This document shows, piece after piece, positions 12,753 to 24,593 of a stretch of DNA of 64,000 nt. Numbering within the stretch: the first letter of the stretch is position 1; every line of letters begins with the position of its first letter. The notes beneath the pieces were generated by a model that made no database searches, was not told where the DNA came from, and was given only the letters and a program-made list of their open reading frames with translations. A program made the translations under genes and the position numbers. This stretch comes from Dreissena polymorpha (taxonomy: Eukaryota; Mollusca; Bivalvia; Myida; Dreissenidae). The stretch lies in the NCBI RefSeq assembly GCF_020536995.1, contig NC_068358.1, positions 45,708,585 to 45,772,584 on the forward strand, read 5' to 3'.

Positions 12753-15469
12753 ATGGAGGATAGTTCAACATGGAAACAACAACAACCAACGCAGGTACGT
12801 CAATTTAAGTTTCCTTACAATCTACAAAAGTTAGCTCGGAAGATGTCACAATATAGAAAAAAGATAAACGAAATTGCGTTTTATAGTATAAATCAAAAGC
12901 AGAAATTGTCTTCGCGAACCATACCATATTTGATGTTCGCGTAAAGGAGCGAAATGGTATTCATGAATAATCAGTTCGATACAATGCACGTGAATATTAT
13001 TTTCAATTGTGTACGAAAAACTTACTGAAGTTTTGTATACATTGTTTATGGAAACGAATCTCGGCTATACTTAATACGAATGTGAATATGAATTCCCCAT
13101 ATTAATTATATGCTATACCGGGTAATTAATATATTAGTTTGAAACTGACAGAAGTTCATTTTCATGTTCATTAAGTATTGAGGTTTTTGTCCTTTAACTA
13201 GGCTAAGCAAGATATTTACGAATTCTCATTTGGCTGCGTACTTGTTGGAGAGAAATGGATTTATTTCGTAAATATTCACACACTGAATAACTAGATAGTT
13301 AATGTCACATTCGGGCAACACTATCGCCATAACATCTCTGTAATTGCAAGACCATTCTACGTTAGGTGTTCGGGTATTTCATCTACTAAATATTTAAACC
13401 TAATTATTATTGGAACCATGAAGGAGAATCCATTATCGCCGTATGCCACACAAATGCTTGAATTTTTATTTACGTTCAAACAAAAATGTACGGCTTACCT
13501 AACAGCTTATGAAGACATACTATACTCATTGCCACAGACGGATAGATGGCCATATCAAATCAATGCTTTATATTTGATCTTGATCATTAGCAAATATTTG
13601 CTGTCATAGGAGAAAGCATTTCGAAATATGTCTGTCAGACTATTGAACGTTAAGTCATTAAGATTTGCGTCCAGTTAACAGCGATGCTTGGAAAAATGCA
13701 TAATACGTTACTTTCGAATATTTGTCTAAAACTGGAGCTTTTTAGTTTAACTATAATTTGCTTTTTAAATGATATACTTTTTACAATGATGTATGATGTT
13801 ATTACTTGTTTAAGCATTAAATTTTAACTGCTATGAATTCAATAACGGTACTTTAAATATATAATTAGAATATAGTAAAGAGTACTACCGTAATTACTCT
13901 ATGTTTTCGGACACTTAAAAATAATTAAAAATTTTCTTGTCCGAAAACTTAGATACGAAAAATATTCACAAAATAAAGGTGTCCGAAAACTTAGAGTCGA
14001 AAATTGAAGTGTCCGAAAATAGCGTCAATTGTATCAACGACTACCGGTAATAGAACGCGCTTGTAAAATACCATGCCGTATAGTAAAAATTACAGTTATA
14101 TATGTTTGCACTGCATTTTAAATAATTTTAAATGCTTAATTTATTTAACAGAAAGTTACTACAAGGTTGTACTTTGACCAACGAGTTCAGAAATGAGCAT
14201 GTGATGTACCGATACTCGCTAGTATGAACCTGTAATTAACGCAATTAAAAAAGCAAACTATGAATTCTTCGTTTGTTCATTTCCGATAGTTGTTGTCTAA
14301 TACCTTCCATTGTTCGTAAAACATACAATAGGGTGCATCACACTTTGAAGCGTTTAGTATTTGTCAAAGTTTTTTTACTAAGAAGGGGTTGTAACATTGC
14401 GGTAGATAATTGAACTGTTAATTGACACTACCCCTGGTAATTGTCATAACGCTTATGCTATCGGGCGAAACCAATGTTTAATACCGGTTTACAAGGTTAT
14501 TTACCCAAATACGCAAATGTTATGGTCCGTTGCCCTCAGGCATGCACCTGCCATGTTTGATGATGTTAATCTGGTTGTAAAACCCCATGATCGAAGTGTA
14601 ATTAGATATCGAAAACAGGACCGAAATTTAGTAAAATAGCGCTGTAAAATACACTGTCCGAAAACTTGGAGACATTAATTATGGACGAAAACTCGTGTGT
14701 CCGAAAATTAAGAGTAACGGAAAATAATTATTTTTGCTGAAAAAGGGGTGTCCGAAAACTTAGAGTGTCCGAAAACATAGAGTATTTACGGTAATTATAT
14801 TTTCTAAATGATTTAATCAATGACTATTTATTTTTTAATTCACCTTATTTAACCCATTTATGTATAGCGTCTAGAAAAAAAGGCCTTTGCAGCCTTTGCA
14901 AATAGCATAGACCCAGATGAGACGCCGTATGATGTGGCGTCTCATCAGGGTCTGCGCTGTTTGCTTAAAGGAATTTATGTTAGAAATTTCTAAATATAGA
15001 AATAAATATACTAGACATCCATGATTTTGTAAATACATTGATCAAATTTAGAAGGATGGGAGAGTCCACTAGGCATAAATGGGTTAATTACTCAATTGTA
15101 GTTCAAGTAATCGTGAAAAGTGTTGAGTTGAGCTTCGTGAATTACATCCTGTTGGCCCTAAGCTGCGCATTAGGACTCGCCTTCATCGCCGGCATTGTCG
15201 CAATCGTCCTCAAAGAGATAAGTCGCTGGAGAGACGCCAAGGCTATGCACCTGAAGCAAAAACTCAACATCCGCCGGAAGGGGATCAGCGGAGGGTCAGC
15301 GGTCAGACGCGGCCAGTCGTGCGACAGCTTCTCCGCGTCGGAAATGACGTCATATATTCAGTTGACGGAGACGCCCACGTCGATACGGTGTAGTTCGGCA
15401 TGGACGCCTAGCCCCGTGACGCGAAACAGCGGCAGTAATTCGCCAACATCCGGGAACTTTTCACTATGA
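12753..15469 (+). CDS. Gene B (tentative): small single-pass membrane protein
   Basis: The last exon, 15102-15469, is well supported: a pyrimidine-rich acceptor (CTCAATTGTAG), a sharp rise in GC, one hydrophobic helix (NYILLALSCALGLAFIAG continuing to AIVLK), then a basic Ser/Thr/Pro-rich tail of about 85 residues ending SGNFSL and TGA. Two upstream pieces fit in phase: 12753-12794 (MEDSSTWKQQQPTQ, good Kozak context, donor CAG|GTACGT) and 13202-13267 (AKQDIYEFSFGCVLVGEKWI plus YF, acceptor CTTTAACTAG). These join in phase 0, but the last exon needs phase 1, so at least one exon is missing or the two parts belong to different genes. A frame that starts at 15038 runs back through a MITE and is not real coding. 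I recognise no family. The tail-and-helix layout recalls genes C and D, but there is no sequence match. Confidence 0.38.
13888..14791. mobile_element. TA-flanked inverted-repeat element with repeated TIR motif
   Basis: Left end CCGTAATTACTCTATG runs into TTTTCGGACAC; the right end is its inverse, GTGTCCGAAAACATAGAG into TATTTACGG. Both ends are flanked by TA (13886-13887 and 14792-14793). The motif GTGTCCGAAAACTTAGAGT or close variants recurs about eight times just inside both ends. Non-coding, about 0.9 kb. The TA flanks and CCGTAA(A/T)TACTC termini suggest a Tc1/mariner-group MITE (inference). It lies in the putative gene B region. Confidence 0.72.
14849..15087. mobile_element. piggyBac-like MITE (PB1), copy 2
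   Basis: Flanked by TTAA on both sides (14849-14852, 15084-15087), with ends CCCATTTATG and CATAAATGGG and a central palindrome. It ends about 15 bp before the acceptor of the last gene B exon. Confidence 0.9.
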
Positions 15470-17283
15470 CATTGACAGCTGTTTGTGTTTTATTGTAAAT
15501 ATAACAGTGGTCTTTATAGAATTGTAAATATTGTTTAATGACGAGGCTCCTCCTTATGAACAAGACATGAGTCCTGTCAAGTAACATGGAACCCAAATTT
15601 TAAAATGCAACCATGGCCCAGTGTGTCTGTGTTTGTACACGCCAAATGATGGTTTTGACTTTAAACCTGAAATTGTGACCTTGAAAGTGGACCTTCGGAC
15701 TTGCTTCATGTGAACTTCATGCTTTATCAGTGAGGTTAACACTTGTGTAATGTAGTTTCCAAACTCTAAACAATCAATAATACCAGTGCTTTCCACAGGA
15801 TTTTTGTCAGGCGCCCCGGGGCTGATAGGGGCGGTTCGGGAGGGGTGGTCCCTCCCGACGTTGATCTTTTTTTAATTTAACGTGTCAATTCACGTTCTGT
15901 GGTGCGTTATAACTCAAAGAAAAACAGCGTCAAAAGACGTCATTTGGTGCGCTATGACTCTTCAAGAAAATCCCCCAGTCATTAAAAAATAAATATATTT
16001 TTATATTATTTATTCGCTTTAAAACTTTCCCGCACAGATAGTAAAATCCCGACTCGAACGATTCCCCAATACATCCGTTTCAACCCGACTCTATTACTGT
16101 ATCCTTACTACTTGTCACGTTTCTATTTATTACCCGATAATCCCGTTTATTCCGTTTTTATAGATCACTTTATGGTAAATATTTACGATAAAAGCTCTCA
16201 ACTATTTCTTTAACACAAACCTTGCCATTTTTCTATAGTATCAAATACATTTTAAGTGACTATTTGATTTGATTTGATGAAATATTGCCTCTGAACATGC
16301 GTCAATCCCCTGACGTGTTGTGTGCTTGTTAAAACGCTCAATACACGCACGCTTGACGCGACGTTGTACATGCTGCATAATTTTCGCGCTCTTTTTAATT
16401 GAGAAACAGATTGGACACAAAATAAATTTGCACTGCTTATTTGAAGCAAGAATATTTTAACGTTGCGGAAGTGTGTTTCGGATAAAAACGCGTTAACATC
16501 GACTTACGGGAATGGGTTTCGAATTACAAAATAAATTATTCCTATTTGAGATTTCAACAAATATTAACAGTTGCGTTATGAATTCAATGATCATTTGTTA
16601 AAACACAGTACGAGTCGAATAAATGTTTCGACGGAATTATGCATGAAATTCACGTTGTCCACGAGGATTACAGCCGGTTGCCATCATCAGTACTTCTAAG
16701 TATCGATTATCGGACGAAACATTTAGAAGTGTGCGTAATCAATTCAACGAAAATTTGTTATAGCGCATTACGTGTCGAATAAATGTCAGAAAAACGAGGT
16801 GAATCAGTTCAATCAATGGACATGATGAAATATACATGTACTGGAATTAAATTGTTATCGCATAATTGTAATAACAATTTGCACAACTTACTCGCTATAA
16901 GTAATTAATTGTTTACCACTTGCAATTAATTTATCGTATTTATTATGAGTCATAGGCAGAGGGGGTGATCACGTGATTATCAAGATTGCGACGTCTATGC
17001 CGCGGCCGGTATTTTTCGACGTTTTTATATCCTTTAATAACTTGTATTATTTTTTAAATTCCGCCCACTTTCCAGCCATATTAGCAAAAAAGTTACTGGC
17101 GTTTATTTCATAGTAATATTCGCTCTATATCTCGACTTTACTCGGTACGAAATTTCTTAGCGGGATGACCCAATCAAAAATAATGGTCGATAGTTAACCC
17201 CGCCCTCATAAGCATTCGCGTAACCGATTGGACGATGAACATCACAGTTTGAAGTCTGGAAAGTGAACTGATACAGCCTTGTC
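15470..17283. other. Gene-poor DNA downstream of gene B
   Basis: AT-rich. It contains a small G/C hairpin (GGGAGGGGTGGTCCCTCCC near 15838-15857) and a diverged direct repeat of about 55 bp (16573-16626 and 16733-16787, both ending GTCGAATAAATGT). At 17114-17164 there is one end of the TATCTCGACTTTACTCG element that is seen with both ends at 55666-57176. I see no supported exon here. Confidence 0.5.
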
Positions 17284-17315
17284 AGCATTAAAATGACTGT
17301 GTAATGTGGCTAGAA

Positions 17316-17750
17316 TTATCTCAGATGAACACCGTCCCACAACCAGTGAACGTCCCTATCACACACATACACCATGGACGACACAGGAAAGTAGCGCAAT
17401 ACATATTTCGCGATAGCACTTCCAATCCTAGCAAACTGGTCTGTCGTGAGTGCGGGGTCCCGGAACACCCACCGCCTACAAATGCCAGCCACCACAACGG
17501 TGGCGACACCTCTTGCTCTCACAAACTGACACAACTCGAGAATACCCAAACCGATGTCTCGGGGCTGGCAACTGGCGGTTACTAGTATATCATTCCCCCC
17601 CCCCCAGGCAAAGTATGACAACATCTGGGCCCCACTGTAACAAATCCTCCAAAAGGTCCATATTTGGTCTCGATACCCTCATGCCGCCCTGGCCAAAAAA
17701 AACGATAGCGCCCAGGCACCTAATAAGCAAAAGAAAACAACATTAATATA
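17316..17750 (-). pseudogene. Broken SGNH-hydrolase-like fragment, retroelement fossil
   Basis: On the minus strand a fragment carries a GGNDI block, a following helix (LELCQFVRARGVATVVV) and a DGVHL block. These have the spacing of SGNH/GDSL hydrolase motifs. Such domains occur in some tyrosine-recombinase (Ngaro/DIRS-type) and CR1-type retroelements (family knowledge). No reverse transcriptase or recombinase frame is visible nearby. It looks old and broken, with at least two breaks. The assignment to a mobile element is inference; a host hydrolase pseudogene is the alternative. Confidence 0.4.
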
Positions 17751-17983
17751 AACGAAAATGTAAGGCTACTAAGAAAATAAAGAATAGGAGGGGGTAGCAA
17801 TATAAGAATTTAAAAATATCAAGCTAATAACCACAGTAATGTAACCTGTCTGTTAAGTGACACGGGTCGGTAAACTCCAAGGACAATTAGACCAATACCA
17901 CTCACTATGATACTATACCGGAATCAACGCAACACCTTCACAAATATTGAGAATCCCTCTACAGTCGGACGTCCGTGCGACAT

Positions 17984-18199
17984 TGGGAGGCGGAAAACTA
18001 CAACGGGCGAGGCATGGTATGGTATTGCGCAAGGGGGGGTTAGAGGGTTAGGGTTTGGGTTAGTGTTAGGGGTCGGGTTAGGGTTTGGGTTAGCCTAAAC
18101 CCAACCCTAACCCGACCCCTAATCCTAACCCTTACCCTAACCCTTTTTTGGGGTTATCACCCCTGACCATGCCTCGCCCGTTGTAGTTTTCCGCCTCCC
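17984..18199. mobile_element. Foldback element with telomere-like core and 9-bp target repeat
   Basis: Near-perfect inverted arms of about 33 bp, GGGAGGCGGAAAACTACAAC at the left and the inverse ending TTTTCCGCCTCCC at the right. The centre holds TTAGGG/TTTGGG-type repeats that read TTAGGG on the left and CCCTAA on the right. The 9-mer GTGCGACAT flanks both sides directly (17975-17983, 18200-18208), as expected for a transposition target duplication. A 9-bp duplication fits Mutator-like elements (inference). Confidence 0.8.
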
Positions 18200-19534
18200 G
18201 TGCGACATAGCTATCTCCGTAAAAAGCTATCTTTAGCAGCGGATGGCGCCTCATGGATGCGGGGGCGCCACGTTGAGTGGAATGGTACCATAGTACAGTT
18301 CCACAGCAATAAGGTATTATACAAACACCATATATCTGTACCAATATCCATTTGACTAAATACTAATAGTAATTTATTTTTCAACTCACCACCGACTTGA
18401 AAACAAACACAAATATATGCAAAAAAGACCCATTTGGTGACTTTAACGGCTTATAATTACCTCCCCTACAATATAAACCATATATGGAAGCTCACACCCT
18501 ACGGACGTTCGAAATCTCAACCATTTATCTTCACAAAATCTGTTCTGTTAGAATTCAATTTAAAACTAGATGGATACCTGCACTTAATCTATAAAATAAA
18601 GCGATACAATTGGGCATACTAATCAATCTAGCGTCCTCTTGTATAAATTACCTCCCTTAGGCTAATCCGAAAAGCAAAAATATGCATATAAGCAAATCGC
18701 GTACCTTGCATAAATGCGAATAAAGCGCGTGCCGGTGCCAGGATAAAAATACATTTAGGTAATAATATAACATTTATCCTGTCTTCCGGACCCTGCCCGT
18801 GGACTACAGCCATGAGAGGGTCCCCTGGGCGGGCACAGGTGACGGGTCACTTCGGTGAATACCATGGGGCCACTCGCCCGGGCCCGCTCAGAAGGAGCCT
18901 ACGGTATTATCACGGCCCGAGCATGGCACAGATATGACAACCGACCTATAGTTACCCCGTCGCAGGGCATAGCCGACGGGTCACATCGGTGAATACAATG
19001 GGGTCCCTTGGTCTGTGCCCTGTGAGGACGCCACGGACGGGCACGGGCTGACAGGCTGCACATTATTACCCAGTAAAACAACAACAACACTCTCTTAATA
19101 CAACGACGGAAGGGATTACGTTTCCAAATATAACTGACACCCAACCCATGAAAGGTACGCTTTCTCTAAAAAATAAAACGATCATCTGTAACCACTAGGT
19201 AACAATATTGGCGAATTTTAATCCCCCCTTTTGAAAATCAAAAAAATCGGGCTAACAGTATCCGGGTTCCGCGAGACCCTCCCCCCCATGTGCTGGTCCT
19301 CGTTATTTTTCCCGCTGCACCCAGCAGCAGCCGACGACGATGTGTATTGGGGAAAGCACGCAGACACCTCACCTCCGTACAGAGACGGAAGCCGCATTAA
19401 GTGCGCACTCAGGTAACTCAGTAGAGAAACCTTCAGTGCAACCCCTACAGATGTAAATATCGCAATCATGTATTCTCTGTATGCATTATATTAAAAAAAA
19501 ATGTTGGCTGGAGCGTGTCGACTGGGATGGTGAG

Positions 19535-19565
<31 letters not shown>
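19535..19565. repeat. Poly(C) tract of 31 bases
   Basis: Uninterrupted run of C between TGGTGAG and GCGCACTATG. Length may be inexact because homopolymers are error-prone in assemblies. Confidence 0.95.
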
Positions 19566-19566
<1 letters not shown>

Positions 19567-19647
19567 CGCACTATGTCTCTGCCGTGACGACCCACCCAAT
19601 ATTACAAAAAAAAAGAAAAGAAAAAAGTGAAGGTAATTATTTTATTT

Positions 19648-20751
19648 GTTTCTCTGTGTATTGATGAGAATAACTAATTGCAGTTCATTTGTTACTAACC
19701 ATTGTAATAGCCACAATAGCACATAGGACTGCTGCCGCTGATACCATATATAATATAACAAGAACCAGTAAAGTGCTCGCTCTCCTAATACCAAACTATC
19801 ATAACCACAGACCCTCTCTTATTTCATCAAGTAAATGATCTATCAAAAACCACTCTGGCCCTCACAACACCACAAGGCCACAGGCAACCACCTCAGCAAG
19901 AAGAAAGAAAATCTAGAAATTGTCTATGCCCACAAACAAAATAGTCATCTTGGTCCAATTACACACACTCAGTCCCTCTCTTCTATCGTCTAGTACATGA
20001 TCTTTCAAAAATCTAGTCTGACCCTCACGACACCATACAATCAATACTCAAAATAGCAACAGAGAGTGCCCATGTTACTATAAGATATGACACAGGGCAG
20101 CAGAACTATATATGTACCAATACTAACGCTATGTACAAATATGTCTTCAGCGAGTGACGATAATTGTTGCTTCTCTTTGAAAGGTACTGACGAGAATCAC
20201 TGATTGTAGTTCATTTTGTATACTTACCATTGTATTTTCCTATGTAGCCGGATCGAGCCCATAGCTCGACATGCTCCAGACCAGACCACGATACTAATAG
20301 GGCATAATACAAAAACACATAGGAATGCTGCCTTTGCCTTTATAACCAGAAACATTAACGTGCGCGCTCTCCCTAATACCAAATACACTATTATCTCAAC
20401 CTCAGCCCCTCTCTTCTTTCATCAAATAAATGATCTATCAAAACTAGTCTGGCCCTTACAACACCACAGTGTCATAAGACACTTAACACAACAAAAAGAA
20501 AGAATATACAAAGAAATTGTCTATCCCCCCCAACGAAATAGTCATCTCGGCCCAATCAAACAAACGTAGTCCCTCTCTTCTATCATCAAAAACATGATCT
20601 TTCAAAAACTAGCCTGCCCTTCGCAATACCATTCAAACTATATACCAAAAAGCAACAGAGAGAGCCCACGTCACCGCAAGTTATGACACAAGGCAGCAGA
20701 ACTATATATAAGTACCAATACTAACACTAATATGTCCTCCGCGAGGGACGT
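19648..20751. repeat. Diverged direct duplication, two units of about 0.5 kb
   Basis: Unit 1 is about 19648-20158 and unit 2 about 20169-20751. They share in order GAGAAT(A/C)ACT, TAACCATTGTA / TTACCATTGTA, CACATAGGA(C/A)TGCTGCC, GATCTATCAAAA, AGAAATTGTCTAT, AATAGTCATCT, CATGATCTTTCAAAAA, GGCAGCAGAACTATATAT and GCGAG(T/G)GACG. Unit 2 carries about 70 extra bases near its start. Non-coding; it could be a tandem repeat pair inside a larger mobile insertion. Confidence 0.8.
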
Positions 20752-22003
20752 TAAACGGGGGTGCAGTGTATCGGTGCTATACACCGGGCACTTAAAAGAA
20801 CCAGGGGCGCCTCTGGAATCGGGGCGTTTCCTGTATCCTGCTCGAACCCCCACTAACACCTCTCCTGGGGCGGAGAGCATAACAACCACACATGGGTAAA
20901 TGAAAGCTAAAATACAGGCCATAAACTATAATACTATGAGTTTTACAACATAATATCAAACATAAATAAAGCATAAAACATATGATATAACAACGGCATT
21001 TTTAGATCATTTATTCACTTTGCCTATCCAATTATAATAGCAAATATAACGTAACTACAAAATAAATACATCCCAGCTTGATACATGGTCTGGATGTTTG
21101 GCAGGCGGGTGGGAAAGAGCGATGGTGACTCCGGATGGGGCTTTGGGAGGCTCCATGGTCGGTTCTTGGCTGATCTGTTGTCGCGCGCAGCGAGAGGGTG
21201 GATGAGGGTGCTTGTCTCGAGGGGCTTCGGTGGTTAGGGGGTCGGGCCGGGGCCATATGCGGGCGCGGGGGGGGGCTCGGGCTCTCTCGGCTCGGGTGCG
21301 CTCGTGCGGGGGTGGCGTGTTCTGCGATCTGGGAACTGCAACGAAATACAGCCCTTCACGACTGACCGACGACCGTGATTAACCGATAGACACCTCCTCT
21401 TCCGCTCCAGACAAATGCACAACAATCACATACCACATACTATACACAAACATATACAGATCACCATCACGGGACCCGGAACACACGGGCGTGGCACTCT
21501 CATACACATCACTCGTTATGAGTGGGGGGTGTGAGAGTGTTATGTGTGTGTGTTCCGGGTCTTACTTTCCGGGTGGTGATGGGGTGTGGGTCGTGTTGAG
21601 TGTCTTGTACATAAGTAGTGTGCGGGACGCTCCGCGGGATCCGCATCTCATCATCACCATACGGTAGAGAGCACATTAAGGTCTCATTGGCCAACGTGCA
21701 CTGAACTCTCTTAAAAATAAAAATCATTTTGCGAACACCCGGGCAGACGGGGTAAATTTGACCTGTGTGTGTTGTTGTAGGTTATTTACAGGTCGTTCCC
21801 GCGTCTTCGTGACTACATTTGGTATCGATTAACCTTTATCCCCTGATAGGTCACATGGGCAGGTCGGGCTGCAAAGACCTCGTGAAGAGGCTAGTAGGAC
21901 CTGTAAATAAACTCTGATACAAACAAGGCTAGAATAATCGATACGCGCGTCTTATCAGTGGATAATTACTGGATTATCCATTACCCCATGTGGTGTTTAT
22001 GGC

Positions 22004-22994
22004 CACAGGTGGTTAGCGTGTGGCTATGCTATTAATTAGTGAAAACATCATTTTGAATGATAAATAATTATATTATAACGAAAAATTTAATTTTATGAGA
22101 AAAAAAATTCACTATCAAATATATATATATATATATAACAAGGTATGCAACTCAAAATCACCCCAAAACGGGGTGCATCGCTTTGAACAGCCATATCTTC
22201 ATCAATTGTGCAGCGATTTTCACGATCTCGGTCTTATTCAACGCAGAAATGAATTTCCTTTCTGGAAATGTATATGTCTTGCACTATTTTTACAAATGCT
22301 GGGTCAACTTTTAAGAAATAACACGATACACAACTCGTGTGACCCAGTTGAAAATGATCATGCAGTCTTTTAGACTGAAATCTTCACGGAGTAAAGGGCA
22401 TCTTCCCTACAAAGTTCATGTACCTCGATACCATATTTCAATAAAACGTATGAAAAAAACATTATTACCGTTCTTGTCGTTACATTAAGACTGCATCAAG
22501 ACTAACTGTCCAGCGCCGTTTGAAACCTTTGTTTACATACATTTCAACTTACTGACATTTTAAACACACGAGTGATTTCATTGGTCCAATGCGGAGGTGT
22601 GTCTTTACAACTGGAGATTTCATTTATAAAGACTGCATGATCATTGTCAACTGGGTCATACGAGTTGTGTATCGTGTTATTTCTTAAAAGTTGACCCAGC
22701 ATTTGTAAAAATATTGCAAGACATATACATTTCCAGAAAGGAAATTCATTTCTGCGTTGAATAAGACCAAGATCGTGAAAATCGCTGCGCAATTGATGAA
22801 GATATGGCTGTTCAAAGCGATGCACCCCGTTTTGGGGTGATTTTGAGTTGCATACCTTGTTATATATATACATATATGTGATAGTGATTTTTTTCCAGAA
22901 AAGTTAATTTCTCGTTATAATATGATTATTTATCATTCAAAATGATGTTTTCACTAATTAATATCATAGCAACAGAACACGCTAACCACCTGTG
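22004..22994. mobile_element. Long-inverted-repeat DNA transposon with 8-bp target duplication
   Basis: The arms (about 22004-22375 and 22640-22994) are inverse copies with few differences, starting CACAGGTGGTTAGCGTG. A spacer of about 265 bp separates them. TTTATGGC flanks both ends directly (21996-22003 and 22995-23002), an exact 8-bp target duplication. Eight-base duplications are typical of hAT and some P/Merlin elements; the superfamily is inference. There is no transposase, so it is non-autonomous. The open frames in each arm are mirror copies of one another and differ mostly by amino-acid-changing substitutions, so they are not taken as genes. Confidence 0.9.
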
Positions 22995-23002
22995 TTTATG
23001 GC

Positions 23003-24593
23003 GATTACTTGTGAAAGTCCCCGGGGACTCTGATTTCGAAATTCAAGCGCCCGGCGAGTAATCGTTAAATGGCCTGTAGAAAGCCCTGATAATACTGTGC
23101 ATTTTACTATAGTTATACTTTTTTACCATATATTCTTTTCGTCGTTGAGCCCATTACACTATGTAAATGCGATGATGGAAAGCATTGCAGTGAGATTGTA
23201 TTCCTTCTAGGTTAAGCATGCATAAAAAATTCCCGTATTGTTATTAAAAGGGTTTAGAAACACTTGTACAGGGGTTTAAAATTTTTGAGTTTTCATCTTT
23301 CTGACGCATATGCATTTGAACTGAGTCTGACACGAACAATAATTTTATATAGAAATACTTAAACAATCCTATGCATCATTCACTGAACAATGGGTATTTA
23401 TTATATTTCCTTTTGTTTTGACGGTCATTAGAACTTCAGGTACCCGCCATTTTATTGCCTTGCTTGGTGCAGTGATTTTGTTCGTGCTTTGCGCTGCGCT
23501 CTGTAAAAACGAGGTTAAGTTTCGTCCCAGATGCCCGTGAGGTCCGCACTTCCGTATGGAATTATATGTCACTTGTATTTAAGGAATGTTCATGTTATAT
23601 TTGTATTAATACAAGTGATAAAAAACAAAAACACATTTAACATAAATGTGATAATTATTTATTTAACACCTAATTGTAAAATAAACATTGCTTGTAATTA
23701 AAAAATACAAACTTCTATAAAGAGATATTTGTGATTCGAAACGACGTTGATTAAGCAGCAATTGTTTTATGATATATTTTTCACAAACGTTATGAAATAC
23801 AAACAACGACGTTTCCGCCAACCCCCAAAAAAACTCTAAACTCAATTTTAGAAAGATTTGAAACTTAATTAAATTGCATATCCATTGTATCCAGTAAACC
23901 CCCTAAAGTGTCTTGTATTTAAAAAAGGCCTTTGGTTTGAAAAATATACCAAAAAAACACAGATATTTGTATAAAGGAAAACCTAAATATATTTTTACCA
24001 TATATGTACATGTATATTTAATATCGTTCATATACATATTAAAGTATTGAATTATTTTTATTTCAGCAACTTATATTACTGAATTGTTTTGGAAACAAAC
24101 TTTCATAATTGTATAAGCACCACGCAGTCACGCATTATTAAACATAGATACATAGCATATAATGCATAATAATTATGCAGCGGGTAAAATTGTTCAGGCA
24201 AATTATAATTAATTAATCTTGACCCACTATATTATTACGCAGAAAGCGTTAACAATATTTCTAAAGTTCTCATTTCTTTTCATTTTAATCTTACATAATC
24301 ATACGTTCAGTGCCATACGTTCTTGACCGCATGCGAATATATATGAGCAGTTCCAAGATAAATCCTCTATTAATGACATCGGTAATGTTGAGAAAATCGA
24401 ACCTTTAGTTTAGAAATTCCATGTACCGCCCAATAATTTTGTACATCAATTTTAAACGAAATTTATACTAAAACACTAAATAACGATTTTGGTTATAAAT
24501 ACAGGCTTTGTCGTAGAAAAGCTCATATTTAAGAGACTAAACAAACATCTCACAAAAGCCCGATTAATTACTTAAACACTTGTAAATGCTATT
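23003..24593. other. AT-rich spacer downstream of gene C
   Basis: Lies past the gene C stop and should contain its 3' UTR. No exon or repeat stands out. A minus-strand AATAAA reads at about 24062-24057, 530 bp past the stop; its use is uncertain. Confidence 0.4.

Larger units (their letters stand above)
17300..21960. other. GC-rich, repeat-derived block
   Basis: Base composition changes sharply compared with the flanks: GC-rich, with long C or G runs (31 C at 19535-19565, G-rich 21236-21290). It contains the fossil fragment, the telomere-like foldback, a diverged 0.5-kb direct duplication, a short repeat GACGGGTCAC(T/A)TCGGTGAATA at about 18841 and 18973, and a hairpin with arms TTATTTACAGGTC / GACCTGTAAATAA at about 21783-21909. 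Open frames are short and mutually overlapping, and none has coding character I trust. It is probably one or more nested mobile insertions. Confidence 0.5.

Noticed and set aside
15038-15101. N-terminal part of the open frame that runs into the gene B membrane exon
   Set aside because: It reads through the end of a PB1 MITE (MIKFRRMGESTRHKWV appears wherever that repeat is translated), so coding is taken to begin after the acceptor at 15101.
18036-18150. Chromosome-end telomere
   Set aside because: The TTAGGG-like repeats are few, degenerate, face each other and sit inside a short element with target duplications, so they are interstitial.
20216-20569. 117-codon plus-strand frame
   Set aside because: Lies within the diverged direct duplication; the sister unit does not keep the frame, and no domain is visible.
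22095-22873. Two similar open frames of about 90-109 codons on opposite strands (CNSKSPQNGVHRFEQP)
   Set aside because: They are the two arms of one inverted-repeat transposon. The differences between them change amino acids as often as not, so there is no sign of protein-level selection.
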